Origin: Ananas comosus
Lineage: Eukaryota > Streptophyta > Magnoliopsida > Poales > Bromeliaceae
Direction of reading: 5' to 3'
Length of the DNA: 64,000 bases
Assembly (NCBI RefSeq): GCF_001540865.1
Contig: NC_033637.1
Location: 128,291-192,290 of the forward strand
Below the pieces are notes generated by a model. It worked only from the letters and a program-made list of their open reading frames with translations, made no database searches and was not told the origin of the DNA. A program made the translations under genes and the position numbers. This document shows, piece by piece, positions 38,201 through 49,191 of the stretch (within the stretch, counting starts at the first letter, position 1; the number at the start of each line of letters is the position of its first letter).

Positions 38201-38379
38201 TTGTATCTCGTCCCTCAGCATTATTCTCTTGATACGAACCCGACGGCGAGAACACCAAAAAAAAAAAAAAAAGAAAAGAAAGGACCAAAAAAAAAAAAAA
38301 AAAAAAATCTTCGGCGGCGTGACGGGGGAGACGATGAAGAGCTAGCGCAGGAGCAGAGAGAAGCTTCGAATCGCCGAAG
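35211..38379. other. Intergenic: HSFA3 promoter side and upstream region of the next gene
   Basis: It contains the 5' flank of HSFA3, a duplicated AT-rich block around the ambiguous base at 35743, a DRE-core ACCGAC at 36448-36453 (about 1.2 kb from the HSFA3 start), and the leader of the gene at 38380 with poly-A runs at 38257-38306. Open frames at 36318-36515 and 36553-36747 have no recognisable features. Confidence 0.45.
35557..35955. repeat. Near-identical tandem blocks flanking an ambiguous base
   Basis: Positions 35557-35742 and 35764-35955 are the same AT-rich sequence apart from a 6-bp insertion and two substitutions. An n at 35743 and a poly-A run separate them. Possibly an unmerged contig overlap rather than a real tandem repeat. 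Confidence 0.85.
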
Positions 38380-39352
38380 ATGGCGTCGTCTCCCTCCCTC
38401 GACCCCCGCAGCGGCCGCCACAACCTGCCCCCGCCGCGCTCCGGCGCCTCCAAAACCCAAGCGAGCCTGGCGAGGATTATCGGCGTCATCTCCACCGTCC
38501 CTCCCCCCAGTCTCGAGCCGCCGCGCGCAAGGGGAGACGAGCGGGGGACTCGCCTCGATCTGCGCCTCAGATTAGGGCTCGCAACGGAGATCGGAGGAGG
38601 CTCCGCCGCGGGGGAGGGCGTGGGCCCCACCGCGCGTTGCATTGCCGGGGGAGACCACGCGTCCGGGGAAGTGACGGCGGCGGAGGAGTCGATCTCGGCA
38701 GCGGAGTCCGTCGCGGGCGAGGGTCCGGCGTCGAAGAGCTCGGAAAGTGAGTGCGATCCGTCTGGGTCAGGAGGGCGAAGCCCCCCGAAGGAGGCGCTGC
38801 CGGGCCACGGCAAGGAATACTCGGAGATCACGAATGTTCGAGAAGGAGAAGAAGAGGAACCGAAGGAGATAACCGAAGACGGAGGAGGCAAAGAAGAGGC
38901 GGGGGCGGGGGCGGGGGCGAGCAACGGATACCTCGACCTTCTCCTGGAGGCGGTTCGGGAGGTATTGGGCGGCTTCCTCGACGAAGAACACGAAGGAGCT
39001 GCAGGCGCGGAGGAGGAGAAGAAGATGGAAGCTGCGGGTGAGAGCAGGAGGAGGAGCAGGAGGAGCAGGAGGAGGAGGAGGAGGGAGAGACGCTGCAGGA
39101 CGAAGACTAGTAGTAATCTGACGAGAAGCAGAAGCAGCAGCAGCAGCAGCAGCAGCAGCAGGGTCGAAGCGGAGGGAGGCGAGCTGGAGCTGGGGAGGGC
39201 CGTTGGATGTGTACGAGGAGACGGCCCCCATCGTCCGATCGAAGCGCGGGAGGAGCCAAACGCTCCCCTCTCGGTATCGCGACTCCGTGCTGGAGCCCTG
39301 GACGACGAAGCCGCCCGTCGTATCTCGCCACGGCCGCGCCGGGAGGCACTGA
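38380..39352 (+). CDS. EAR-motif protein of unknown function with conserved C-terminal RSKRGRSQ block
   Basis: Proposed exons are 38380-39037 and 39162-39352, with donor GCG G|GTGAGA and acceptor AGCAG|GGTCG, giving 282 residues. Exon 1 encodes a Pro/Ser-rich N-terminus, an EAR-like LDLRLRLGL (about residues 66-74, an LxLxL repression motif), an acidic middle and YLDLLLEAVREVLGGFLDE (about residues 187-205). After splicing the frame shifts to read PLDVYEETAPIVRSKRGRSQ, TLPSRYRDSVLEPW and a basic end. I recall that C-terminal block from uncharacterised plant proteins, which supports the 124-bp intron. Without splicing the first frame stays open to 39372 with an Arg/Ser repeat tail. Function is unknown. 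The EAR motif suggests a transcriptional co-repressor partner, but that is inference. Confidence 0.6.
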
Positions 39353-39558
39353 CCGACCGCACCTCCCGGTAAGCTTACCGCCAGCTCTCTCCTGTGGGCC
39401 CCCCCGCTAGCCTACTCTACAAAATTCTACACCGTTTTCAACCAACGTTTCCACCGTCCCAACCTCTACAAGTTTAATTTCACGCCTTTTTTTCTTTCTT
39501 TTTTTTTTTTTTTGCTTGCTAATCTTTTTATTTTCTATGAAGTTACGGAGCTACTATG

Positions 39559-39561
<3 letters not shown>

Positions 39562-39598
<37 letters not shown>
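39562..39598. repeat. (GA)n microsatellite
   Basis: About 37 bp of GA units. The overlapping Arg/Glu open frames are products of the repeat. Confidence 0.95.
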
Positions 39599-39603
<5 letters not shown>

Positions 39604-39795
39604 GATGGTGTTCCGTTTTATTGTGAGAGCGGGGGGTGTTGGTCTTATTTCTCGTCATACCTTATCTGTGGCGCCACCAAAGCGAATGCTGTAGCTTGCA
39701 GGAGTGTTAGCTTCGGTTTAATCTATTCTCTTATATCCACCTACATAACTATCCTCCCTCTATTTTTGTAAAGCATATTCATGTTCGAGACCTAG

Positions 39796-40150
39796 GGGTC
39801 GTTTTGTTTCTACTGTAATTATAATTATAATTATAGACAATTTTAATTATTAAATTTAAATTTATTTGCTATAGTTGAAGCTGTAGGAGAAGGCTGTAGC
39901 AATTTTAAACAAAAGATAAATTTACCTTTCTAATAATATTTTCATCAAAAAATATACCTTTTTTTTCTACAGTAGTAGCAATCTCACTATTTGAAAAAAT
40001 TTTATAAACGTATTTTTCAATCTCACAAAGTTAAATAATCTATTATAACTACAACACTTTCAATTGCATCAAATCTAATAGAATGCAAATAATTATAATT
40101 ATTTTATTTTCAGCTATATGCACCTTCAATTATATCCAATCAAACGGCCA
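39796..40150. mobile_element. Possible MITE
   Basis: The left end GGTCGTTTTGTTTCTACTGT and the right end read in reverse, GGCCGTTTGATTGGATATAA, are imperfect inverted repeats around about 350 bp of AT-rich sequence. I cannot define a target-site duplication. Confidence 0.35.
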
Positions 40151-41981
40151 TTATAATTACCTCCTTTTTGTTCTTTTTACTGTATGTGAATTGTATGTTG
40201 CACTGTATCCTGGGTTAAACATTTTCTCAATACATCTCGATAAATTAAATATTGGAAGATGGTAAATTTTACATTTATCTAAAAGGTTAGACAAATTTTG
40301 AATGTTTTAGTACTAAAGAAAAAGTACCGCTGCTTGTACACTCAAATAAATAAAAATCTTACTTTCTATCCATACAGAAATTAATATATTTTTTATTAGT
40401 CTTATCATCTTTTTTTATTTTCAACATTTAAAAAGAATGTTCAAATGATGGATATATATAAGATTTATATTTTACTTTTGAGTATACAAGTAGTACTACT
40501 ATTACTACTGCTCTTAAAAAAAAAAAAAAGAGTGTAACAATATTAGTGTGATAAGCTAAGCTCTTGGATGGAGGTGGTGTAAAATTTACACCCATTTTTG
40601 AATATATATGTGGCATTTTTGTAGAAAATCTAAGTGTGCTGCTCTATGAACCTTTTTTGATATATCTTGTGCATTTATTTTTAATAATAACATTCTTTAA
40701 TAAAACACTTAATTAAAAATAAAAAAACAGAAAGTAGCACAATTAAACAAGCAAAAAAAAAAAAAAAAAAATGAAAGTAGAAACATCCTTCTATTAAACA
40801 AGGAAAATTGTCAAACAGAGTTGCTTGGTGTATAAAGAACACGAATACCTGCTGAGGCTTTCAAGCGGTGTTTGACTCAACGTCTACAGCATAAAAGCAG
40901 AAAAAAAAAAAAAAATTGAAAAAAAAGAGCAGTAAGATAAAAATTTATGTAACAACAATTTTGATTTATTTGCTTGGGGTTCCCAGATATGCATGGGTGT
41001 GGGGACGTGGTGACGTTACATGGATAGGAATCAAAGAGCGGCCTTGTGGGCCTAACTTTGCAAGCATCAGGAAATGGAGTGAATAATCTCTTTCCGTAGA
41101 ACATTAGGCCGGTCAAGGGCGTGTAGCGAAATCACCAAGCAGACGCCACGCTCGACCAATGGGAATGAATTCCATCATTCTAAATTAAAGAATATATATA
41201 ATATCTTACTTGACCCTACAATTTAATTAGTTTCTATCTTATTTAACCTTGTTTTCAAAGTTGTTCCTGACTATTATCTCTTTTGCCTCTCAAATAGTAT
41301 CAATTTTTTTTTCCAAAATATCTCTGCCTTGGAAGATTTTTTTGGGTATATTTTGAAATTTAGGATGATAGATTTGAAAATTTAAGTATATTTGAAAACG
41401 ATAATTTTTTTTAGGGAAAGGTGACACCCAGCTTAGAAACACCTCTGTATCAGGTTCATGGTGCGTCCATATGCGGTTACACTTGTAGCGGCGGGCGCTC
41501 AAGACCATACCGTACCGTCTCTCCCAAATGAAACTCGAATAAAATCTGGAACTGTGAAGTTGATAGCTGATATGGCTCATCTACAACCTCCTTTTTTTAC
41601 TTGAAGACGGAAAAATTCTAGTTTCTGAGGGAGCTATGAACCATACTAGACCAATAGACTTTCCAACCACCAGATTAGAAGGTTAGAACAAGACCATTAA
41701 GGATGATCAGTTCAGTTCTTGGTGTTGTCGATTTTGCAGCGTTACGCCGTTGGTTGAGGGCACCTGCGCAGCTCCGAATAAAGAAGAAGAATTGTAAGGG
41801 CCCTCTATAATACCTTACCACTGGCTCTGTCTGTGTGTGTGTGTGTTTTGATGAAGTATTAATATTGTTGGAATAGTGTTACTGGATAAATACTATGTAA
41901 ATTTTTCTCACATTAAAAATATATATATATAAAGTACATTGTTGCAATTGCAATTGCGCAATCTCATGCAGATTTCAATCT

Positions 41982-42290
41982 GGCGTTTGGTTCGATGTGT
42001 TTGAATTCAACTGTTGTAATTTCAACCGAAGCAATTGGTGAAAGTAGTTCTAAATAAGAGACAAGCTTATCGCTTTAATTACCTTTTAAAGAAAAAATAC
42101 TCTTCTCTTTTATATTAAAGGTAATCCCACCAATGTATATATAAAGTGGTAATATTTTACCAAAGCAATTCTTAACCAAAAAAAATAATTATAGCACTTT
42201 CTACTATACTCATCCAAATAAAATATATATAATTATAAATATTGCATTTTCAACTATATTATAATTCTAATTTCTTAAACCAACCGGCCC
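41982..42290. mobile_element. Possible Tourist-like MITE
   Basis: The left end GGCGTTTGGTTCGATG and the right end in reverse, GGCCGGTTGGTTTAAG, are imperfect inverted repeats of the GTTTGGTT type around 310 bp of AT-rich DNA. No clean TTA duplication is visible. Confidence 0.35.
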
Positions 42291-43874
42291 CTAATAGGAG
42301 AACTAGAAACACTATTTTGGCCTTTGAAGTTCAAAATCCAATAGGAGCTTCATACAATTTGTTAAAAACCTTTATTCCAGAGAATACTATGGCGGAATGC
42401 TGTAGGCCTGTAGCTGTCCGAGGAACATTTCCTAATAAGAATTGAAATGAACTTTGACCCCACGAGCAAAAATCAAAAATAGGAAAAACAAAGAAGACCC
42501 CACAAGCACCCCATGGTTTCGGCCTCCAAAGATGTTCTTATCCTCTTGATGATACACCCTCCGGACCTCAGTTCCCGAACGAACAAACTTACAAAACAGC
42601 CCAATTTACATCGTTGAGAGGGGAAATAAAACAAACAAACAAACAAACAAACAAAAATGCCAACCCGATGACTTGGCCACGTCCAACACATGCAACGCAA
42701 GAAAGCATTCTGAGCACCTGCAATAAACAGCTCCAATTGAATGTTGGAACTCAAATTCCGCAGAGGCAAATTATAACCACATGAAAAACTGGCGAAACAC
42801 GGTCTGAAATTTAAATGAACTCCAGTCCAAGGCAATTCACCCCCCCAAGAGGCACTACAAATTGAAAGGGCACCTGCAAAAACGTAATTGGTCGCTTTCA
42901 ACCCATATGGTTGCGAGTCTGACAAACCAAGACCCCAATAGTAACATCATTCCGAAAAGCTTATCAGACCATTTGTTTGATGGCCAGAGTAAATAACATG
43001 ACATTAAAAAAAACTCTTCAATGAAATGAGTGTGTAGCATCAAGTAAATTATTCACAACCAATTTTACTAGGTAAGGATGAGTTGCCTCACAAAACACAC
43101 TTGGATACAAATTTTAGCCGTTAAGTGTTTCTCACACAATGTCAGATTAAGATTTTGTTCACAATGAACAGAAAGTTGGTCCAGTGAGAGTTACAAGAGT
43201 TTCAGTGACCTTATTTCACTGACAAACAACTAGATCCATCACTAAACTGTACAAGTAGCCGTGTAATATTTTAAGATAGATAGAACAAAAGTCAAATAGT
43301 CAAATGATCAAAAACCACTTACTATCCGCTGAGCTCCGCAAAACAGTTTGAAGCATCATGTAGTTAAATAAGATAATTGCACAAAGGAACACCTAGGACA
43401 ACAGAAGCCATTGATTCTCAACGCTAGAAAATACACCTAAGCAATCAGCTGGAGGATCCAGTACATACCACCCGAGAAGCATCTGATCCTTCGGCAAATT
43501 CAGGTTGTGGAGTGTAGTTGGCCCAAACAAAAGCTGGGATCTGGCAACATATTACTAAATCTAGTGTAAAATGAATAGAAAACAATGGCTCCAGTGTATA
43601 AAAGGTACTGGAGCATTCACAAGGAATTATAGGTAGCTGAAGACCCATCGACGCAGAGACAATAATAAACTTCCAGCACTTGAGCACAACAACTAAAAGA
43701 TGACTGATGAATCAAAACTATGACCAAGAGCAATTTGCGAGGCAAGTGTGCATCAATGTTATGTTCCTTTATAAATGTCATAATAGCATATGGCTTCCCT
43801 ATACTACACGAAAATTGAATGAAGATGTAAACGAGGTACAAGAATAACCGAACTCTCAAGGAATTAATTTGCTT

Positions 43875-45281
43875 TCAGATTTTCCTAATACCATCAAGCA
43901 ATCTTCTCCCGAGAACTTCACTCAACTTCTCATAGACCGTACCTGTAGATTCTGTAGTAGCTGTTCCAACTGGTGAGACCATTGCAAAGATAACAAAATT
44001 CTCACCATTCCCAACATCTAATTCGTATAATTCAGAGAAAACCTCACGAAAAGATTCAGTCAGCTCTTTATAGAAAGACCCATTCGAAGGAATGACATTA
44101 ACTATGAGAACTCCCTTCGCATTGAGAACAGACTTTGCAGCAAGAAGAAAGCACCTTTCAAGAATCTCCATCGGCGGTGCACTGACGCCATTCATAGCAT
44201 CTTGAGAGTCCAAATCCACGATGATAGCGTCAAAACATGAAGGACCTCCCAATGGGCCCTCTTGTTTCCCCTTTCTGGAGCTATTGACCATTTGAATTCC
44301 ATCACCAACAAGGACCTGAAGCGACTCATCTTCCACTAAACCAAAATGCTGCCTCGCAACACTAACAACAATCTCATCCGCTTCCACTCCAACGACGTCG
44401 AATCCGAATTGTGTTCTCAAGGACATGAGAAGAGCACCACCGCCGACTCCAATACAGAGAGCCCTTGGTCTCAAACCGGTGCTGGCTCGCTCCTCGATAG
44501 CCGAAGCTATGAGCGAAAAGCCGGCGACCATCGGCCCGAGGTAAGGCTGCACCAAAGATTCCGCCTCTGGCCGACAAGGGCCAAATTCTGACGGCGAAGA
44601 CAGAGGAGTGGAAGTAGCAGGATCGGGAACGAGCCGAACCTGAGTTTGCACCAGATTGGGCATCCGCTTGAACCGAAGCCTCCGCCGTAACTCCGGCGGC
44701 TCCGGGGACCGGTCGACGGCTACGTCCTCCACCAGCATCTCCCCGACGACGGGGCCGACGAGGGTCTCCACGGGGGCGATGCGGAGCACGCCGTCGTCGA
44801 AGGAGAGGAAGGGGACGTGCGGGATCTCCTCCCGAGTGAAGGCGGATTTAGGGCAGAGAGCAAGGAGGAGCGGGAGGAGGCTTTGCTGCAGCAGAGTCGC
44901 GTCCGGATCCGATCCGAATAAGGGGCGGATGTAGGGTTTGGGAGAGGAGGAGGAAGAGGGAGAAGGGACGCCGCCGACGAGGACGAGGCGGGAGAAGGGG
45001 TCGTCGTCGTCGTCGTCGTTGGAGGAGGAGGAGAGGAGTTGGAGGTGGCCGGAGACAGTGGAGAAGATCCAGTCGTCCTCGCGGCCGAGGGGGACGAGCA
45101 CGGCGGCGACTCGAGGACGGGATGGGCCCGGGAACGGCGAGTCGAGGACGGCGACGCGAAGAGGATGGCCGTAGGGGTTGCGGGGGTTCGGGAGTGGGTT
45201 GGGGAAGGTGAAGGAGACGAAGCGGAGAGGAGACAGGTGCTCGAACGCGCCGGCCGCGACGTGGAAGGCGGAGTCGTCCAT
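43875..45281 (-). CDS. SAM-dependent methyltransferase, METTL13/spermidine-synthase-like
   Basis: Intronless, 468 residues from ATG at 45281. Residues 1-240 are a variable domain with low-complexity Asp and Ser runs (about 84-115). The C-terminal half is a class I (Rossmann) methyltransferase: motif I ALCIGVGGGALLMSL (about 274-288), the acidic end of strand 2 FDVVGVEADEIVVSVA (about 294-309), LQVLVGDGIQMV (about 321) and FDAIIVDLDSQDAM (about 350). It then has VLNAKGVLIVNVIPS and ends in LLDGIRKI. This arrangement resembles the C-terminal half of METTL13, an eEF1A methyltransferase, and spermidine synthase-like plant proteins. The substrate cannot be read from sequence. The N-terminal third has very GC-rich codons, a monocot-type 5' gradient. 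Confidence 0.82.
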   Translation of the reverse strand: MDDSAFHVAAGAFEHLSPLRFVSFTFPNPLPNPRNPYGHPLRVAVLDSPFPGPSRPRVAAVLVPLGREDDWIFSTVSGHLQLLSSSSNDDDDDDPFSRLVLVGGVPSPSSSSSPKPYIRPLFGSDPDATLLQQSLLPLLLALCPKSAFTREEIPHVPFLSFDDGVLRIAPVETLVGPVVGEMLVEDVAVDRSPEPPELRRRLRFKRMPNLVQTQVRLVPDPATSTPLSSPSEFGPCRPEAESLVQPYLGPMVAGFSLIASAIEERASTGLRPRALCIGVGGGALLMSLRTQFGFDVVGVEADEIVVSVARQHFGLVEDESLQVLVGDGIQMVNSSRKGKQEGPLGGPSCFDAIIVDLDSQDAMNGVSAPPMEILERCFLLAAKSVLNAKGVLIVNVIPSNGSFYKELTESFREVFSELYELDVGNGENFVIFAMVSPVGTATTESTGTVYEKLSEVLGRRLLDGIRKI

Positions 45282-45854
45282 CTTTTCGCCTACGCGCGCA
45301 CTGGAACCGTTGGTTTGTAGGAATGTGGCCTATGGGCCCGATTGGGCTCCCTCCTCAGTTTGGCGGCCCATGTATATTACATTTAGCCTCTAGTTCATAA
45401 ATTTTTATGATCGTTGCCATGATAATTGTAATGCAAGCGTCCGACGTTCGGAATTATTACCGACGGAAAACCTCGTCAGCATATCAGAGAAGAAAAACCA
45501 AACCTTCGGGACTTTCCATATGCATTGCAGCCTTCATTAATCGAACTTCTTAATGCAGCACAGCATAACTTCTCCTTAACACAAAATCAATATGAGAAAG
45601 AGGTAACTGCTCTCAAATTTTCCTTTCCTGAATACTTCTTTTATTTTGATTCAAAGTCCATCATGGGAGAGAATAACTTATAATCTCAGCCGCAAACAAC
45701 TCAACACTGAAAGTTGGCATCAAACAACTTATACTGCCATAAGTCAGATATGTGCCAGATGGCACAGAGAACGGGGAATTCTACCCTCTGAATTTTATCC
45801 CGCGATCCGGGGCACAACCAACTGCAGAAGCTCATAGTTGAGCAACTTTTCGAA
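45282..45854. other. Intergenic: methyltransferase promoter and PPR 3' flank
   Basis: The methyltransferase gene starts at the left edge and the minus-strand PPR gene ends at the right edge, so this 573-bp stretch is both the methyltransferase promoter and the PPR 3' UTR. GGCCCA-type motifs occur at about 45327-45368. No other gene was seen. Confidence 0.55.
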
Positions 45855-48653
45855 TCACCAATAGTCCCCGCAAGAACATTTCCCGCCTCTAAAATGGTGA
45901 AATCTGTTACCATCCCTAACATCAATTTCTCTCTCAGCAGCCTTTGATACGAACTTGATGAAAGTGTGGCAATCACCGCATATTCTGAGGTTCTTCATAA
46001 TCTGAATAGGCGTCCCTTCGGGTGTAGCTAAAAGGCCATAAGCAACGGCAAGCTTTTCACTGTGGCATAGAAGAGTGTTCTCCTTCTGCTCCTCATCCAC
46101 ATCATGGAGAACATAACTTGTATCAGGAACATAACCCGTAGCTCTCAATCTACCATACAGCTCCTTGAGAGTAGCATATATCTCTTCACTTAGTTCGTGC
46201 TGCTTATCCCCTGTAACAAATGAGTGTATTTTATTCTTTATCTGCATCCAGCTGCAGCCTGGCTCTTTTGTTACTGCGCGACGCCTCATCAACTTTCTCA
46301 CTTCTTCAACCTCATCCCACATCCCAAGAGAAGAAAATATGTTTGAGAGCAGCACATAATTGCCGGAATTATCTGGCTCCATTTCGAAAAGCCTTTCTGC
46401 AACCCGTCTACCGACTTCTGCATTCCGATGAATTCTACATGCACCAAGAAGTGCGCCCCAAACTACGGAATCTGGTTCAATAGGCATATTCTCTATAAAT
46501 GCTTCGGCTTCGTATAAGTGGCCGGCCCTACCAAGAAGGTCAACCATGCACGCATAATGCCCCTCAAGCGGCATGAGCCCATAATCTTGGCTCATAGACT
46601 TGAAATAGTGCCATCCTTTGTCCACCAACCCAGCGTGGCTGCACGCACATAAGAGACCAACAAAAGTGACTTGATTTGGGACTTCTCCTTCAGATTTCAT
46701 CAGCTCAAAAACCTCAATGGCTTCTCTACCAAAGCCGTGCTGGGCACAACCAGCGATGACGGAATTCCATGTAACAATGTCACGCTCCTCCATGTAATCA
46801 AACACCTGAAGAGATTCTACACAACCGCATTTAAAGTACATTGTAATTAAAGCATTACCCACAAAAAGTTGCAGATCTTGACCCAGCTTAATTGCAAGGG
46901 TGTGGATTTGCCTTCCAAGCTTTGCAGCACCTTGCATACCACAGGTGCTAAGAATACTGGTTATCGTTGACGAATTTGGTACAATTCCTTCGCTCATCAT
47001 TCTGATGAAAAGTTCTAGCGCTTCGTGCCCATGCTCGGCCTGCACGTATGCAGAGATTATCGCAGTCCAAGAAACGATATCTCTATCAGGCATTTTATCA
47101 AAAGCATTTCTGGCATCCTCTAACATGTAATTGTGCGCGAAAGCAGCTATCAAAGAGTTCCAAGATACTGTGTCCCTTACTTTCATCCGGCTGAACACTT
47201 GATCTACATATTCCATGTTATTACATTTGGCATACATAGTAATGACGGCATTGCACACATAGGTATTTAACTGAGACCCCGCCTTTATTGCTAGCGAGTG
47301 TAATTGCTTTCCAACCTCAAGAGCTCCCATGTTAGCACAAGCAAAGAAACAACTGGTAAAACTGGAAAGGCTAGGCAACATGCCAGCCCTATGAAGTTCC
47401 TGCAGCAGTTCCAAAGCTTCTTCATTCCTTCCGTTTTGTGCGCAACCAGAAATCATTGCCGCCCACGAGATTGTATTCCTGGAAGGCATTAGATTGAATA
47501 GTTCTTTAGCTTCATCAAGCATGCTGTTCCGTGCATACCCAGCAATCATGGCATTCCAAGATACCGCATTTGGTGCAGGAATTTGTTCAAATAGGTGACG
47601 TGCTTCGTGAATCCTGCCATTCTGCGCAAAGCCTGTCAACAATGCAGTCCGACAGGCAATAGACTTTGTGGGATCTCTCTCATAGATGGACAAAGCATCA
47701 TCCAGCCGCCCAACCTGTGAGAGTGCAGCAATCATTGTTGACCATGTGTACTCATTCCTCTCCGTCATACCCTCAAAAAACCTCATTGCTGTGACCAACT
47801 CATTACTTTTTCGTGTGTACACATTAAGAATTGCCGTTCCCACAACTACATCCACCTCAAAGCCCGTCTTGATCGCCAACGTGCGAAGGTTCTCCAGCAG
47901 TTTGAGGTTGCGGAGACCCATCACTGCTGAAACAGCAGCTGCGAAGCTGGCCTGGTCAGGTCTCACCCCTTCACAAAGCATTTTATGGAAAACCTCCCAA
48001 GCCCTCGCGTGTTCATCAATCTGCACATACCCAGATATCATCACAGTGCAGGACACGAAGTTCCTCTCAGGCATCCGTTCGAATAGGCTTTGCGCCTCGT
48101 CCATCTGATGGGAATGGCAATACCCGGTGATCATCGAGTTCCACGATGTGACGTTCTTCTCAGGCATTTCGTCGAACAACTTCCGAGCCACTTTGATGTC
48201 TCCGTTCTGAACGTACCCACTGATCATCGCATTCCAGGAAACGGTGTTCCGCTCCGGCATCGAGTCGAAGAGGAAGCGGGCCTCGCCCAAGCGCCCGGTC
48301 TTGGCGTATCCCGAGACCAAGATGGTCCACGTCCGAGTGTTTTTGCCCGCGAAGGCGTCGAACAGAGAGCGCGCCTCCTCGACCATGCCGTTGTGGCAGT
48401 AGCCAAAGATCATGGAGTTCCAACTCACGGTGCTCCGGCGAGCCATTCCGTCGAAAACGCGGCGCGCTTCGTCGACATGACCGAGCCGAGCGAGCTCCTG
48501 TATCCTGGCGTTGTAGCTGGAGACGTCTAGTACGGGGTGCCGATATATGGGTAGGGTAGCAGCAGTTGAGATGAATCGAAGAAGACGACGAGGCATCATT
48601 GAAGGGAAAGAGAGGCGAGGATTCGTGCTCCATATTCTCAAGGCATGCACCAT
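45855..48653 (-). CDS. PLS-class pentatricopeptide repeat protein with DYW deaminase domain
   Basis: PLS-DYW proteins bind organellar RNA sequence-specifically and usually direct or perform C-to-U editing. This intronless gene encodes 932 residues from ATG at 48653. The N-terminal ~35 residues (basic, with LLRFISTAA) look like a mitochondrial or plastid presequence. About twenty PPR units follow, such as TVSWNSMIFGYCHNGMVEEA and NTVSWNAMISGYVQNGD, with long S/L variants in the second half. The E/E+ region begins at EPDSVVWGALLGACRIH and includes EPGCSWMQIKNKIHSF. The DYW domain has the zinc and catalytic signature CHSEKLAVAYGL ... LRICGDCHTFIKFVSK and ends GGKCSCGDYW, so all deaminase residues look intact. 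The RNA target is unknown. The start lies 539 bp from the divergent phosphatase gene. I cannot assign an exact Arabidopsis ortholog. Confidence 0.93.
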   Translation of the reverse strand: MVHALRIWSTNPRLSFPSMMPRRLLRFISTAATLPIYRHPVLDVSSYNARIQELARLGHVDEARRVFDGMARRSTVSWNSMIFGYCHNGMVEEARSLFDAFAGKNTRTWTILVSGYAKTGRLGEARFLFDSMPERNTVSWNAMISGYVQNGDIKVARKLFDEMPEKNVTSWNSMITGYCHSHQMDEAQSLFERMPERNFVSCTVMISGYVQIDEHARAWEVFHKMLCEGVRPDQASFAAAVSAVMGLRNLKLLENLRTLAIKTGFEVDVVVGTAILNVYTRKSNELVTAMRFFEGMTERNEYTWSTMIAALSQVGRLDDALSIYERDPTKSIACRTALLTGFAQNGRIHEARHLFEQIPAPNAVSWNAMIAGYARNSMLDEAKELFNLMPSRNTISWAAMISGCAQNGRNEEALELLQELHRAGMLPSLSSFTSCFFACANMGALEVGKQLHSLAIKAGSQLNTYVCNAVITMYAKCNNMEYVDQVFSRMKVRDTVSWNSLIAAFAHNYMLEDARNAFDKMPDRDIVSWTAIISAYVQAEHGHEALELFIRMMSEGIVPNSSTITSILSTCGMQGAAKLGRQIHTLAIKLGQDLQLFVGNALITMYFKCGCVESLQVFDYMEERDIVTWNSVIAGCAQHGFGREAIEVFELMKSEGEVPNQVTFVGLLCACSHAGLVDKGWHYFKSMSQDYGLMPLEGHYACMVDLLGRAGHLYEAEAFIENMPIEPDSVVWGALLGACRIHRNAEVGRRVAERLFEMEPDNSGNYVLLSNIFSSLGMWDEVEEVRKLMRRRAVTKEPGCSWMQIKNKIHSFVTGDKQHELSEEIYATLKELYGRLRATGYVPDTSYVLHDVDEEQKENTLLCHSEKLAVAYGLLATPEGTPIQIMKNLRICGDCHTFIKFVSKAAEREIDVRDGNRFHHFRGGKCSCGDYW

Positions 48654-49191
48654 GGAACTCTGGGAGGAAGGAGAAGAGCGTCCATCGGGCTCTCGAAAAT
48701 TTTTCCGCGGTATGTTTCACTCCCCACGTAGGAAATCTTACCTGATAAAATACCGAAAATGCCCCTGGGAAGGCAAGCACGAGGGAATAGAGATAACTAA
48801 ATATATGACGAAGTCGGAGTCGGCGCCGAAGAAGCTTGTTTGCCGACTTATTCTTGATAGACTCAATTTACATAGAGTCGGCGACGAGAAAGGAAGCGCT
48901 GACGAATAGCGTGAACTTAGAGAGAGCGGAGGCAGAGACCCATTCCCAACGAGGCAACGAGAGGTGAGGAGACAACGGATGATCGATCAATCCACGTGTC
49001 GCTCCCATGTCATGCCACGCGGCACCCTTCTCCGGAAAAGAGTGTACGAGAGGCGGAGAATCAGCACCAAGTACGGACGATGGCGTTCGCTCTTCCTAAA
49101 AAATCTCCACCTTCTCCTGCTGCGGCCTCTGCTGTTTTGCTGTAGGAGAAGAAGAGAAACAGCGGGGGTGGGGAGAAGGGTTTTGGAGGAG
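48654..49191. promoter_or_regulatory. Shared divergent promoter region, PPR and CA1P-type genes
   Basis: Only 538 bp separate the minus-strand PPR start (48653) and the plus-strand phosphatase start (49192), so both 5' UTRs and promoters lie here. An in-frame run without stops extends upstream of 49192 to 48964, with in-frame ATGs at 48979 and 49009. These would add an N-terminal extension without plastid character. Confidence 0.6.

Larger units (their letters stand above)
39353..43874. other. Intergenic region, no complete gene
   Basis: It holds a GA repeat (39562-39598), two MITE-like segments (about 39796-40150 and 41982-42290), an AAAC repeat (42625-42655), and the 3' flank of the methyltransferase gene, including one exon-like stretch at 43469-43540. 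Otherwise it is AT-rich without recognisable coding. Confidence 0.45.

Noticed and set aside
38157..39362. 401-codon minus-strand open frame (Ser/Leu/Arg-rich)
   Set aside because: Low-complexity shadow of the plus-strand gene and of AGC/AGG repeats. No recognisable motif.
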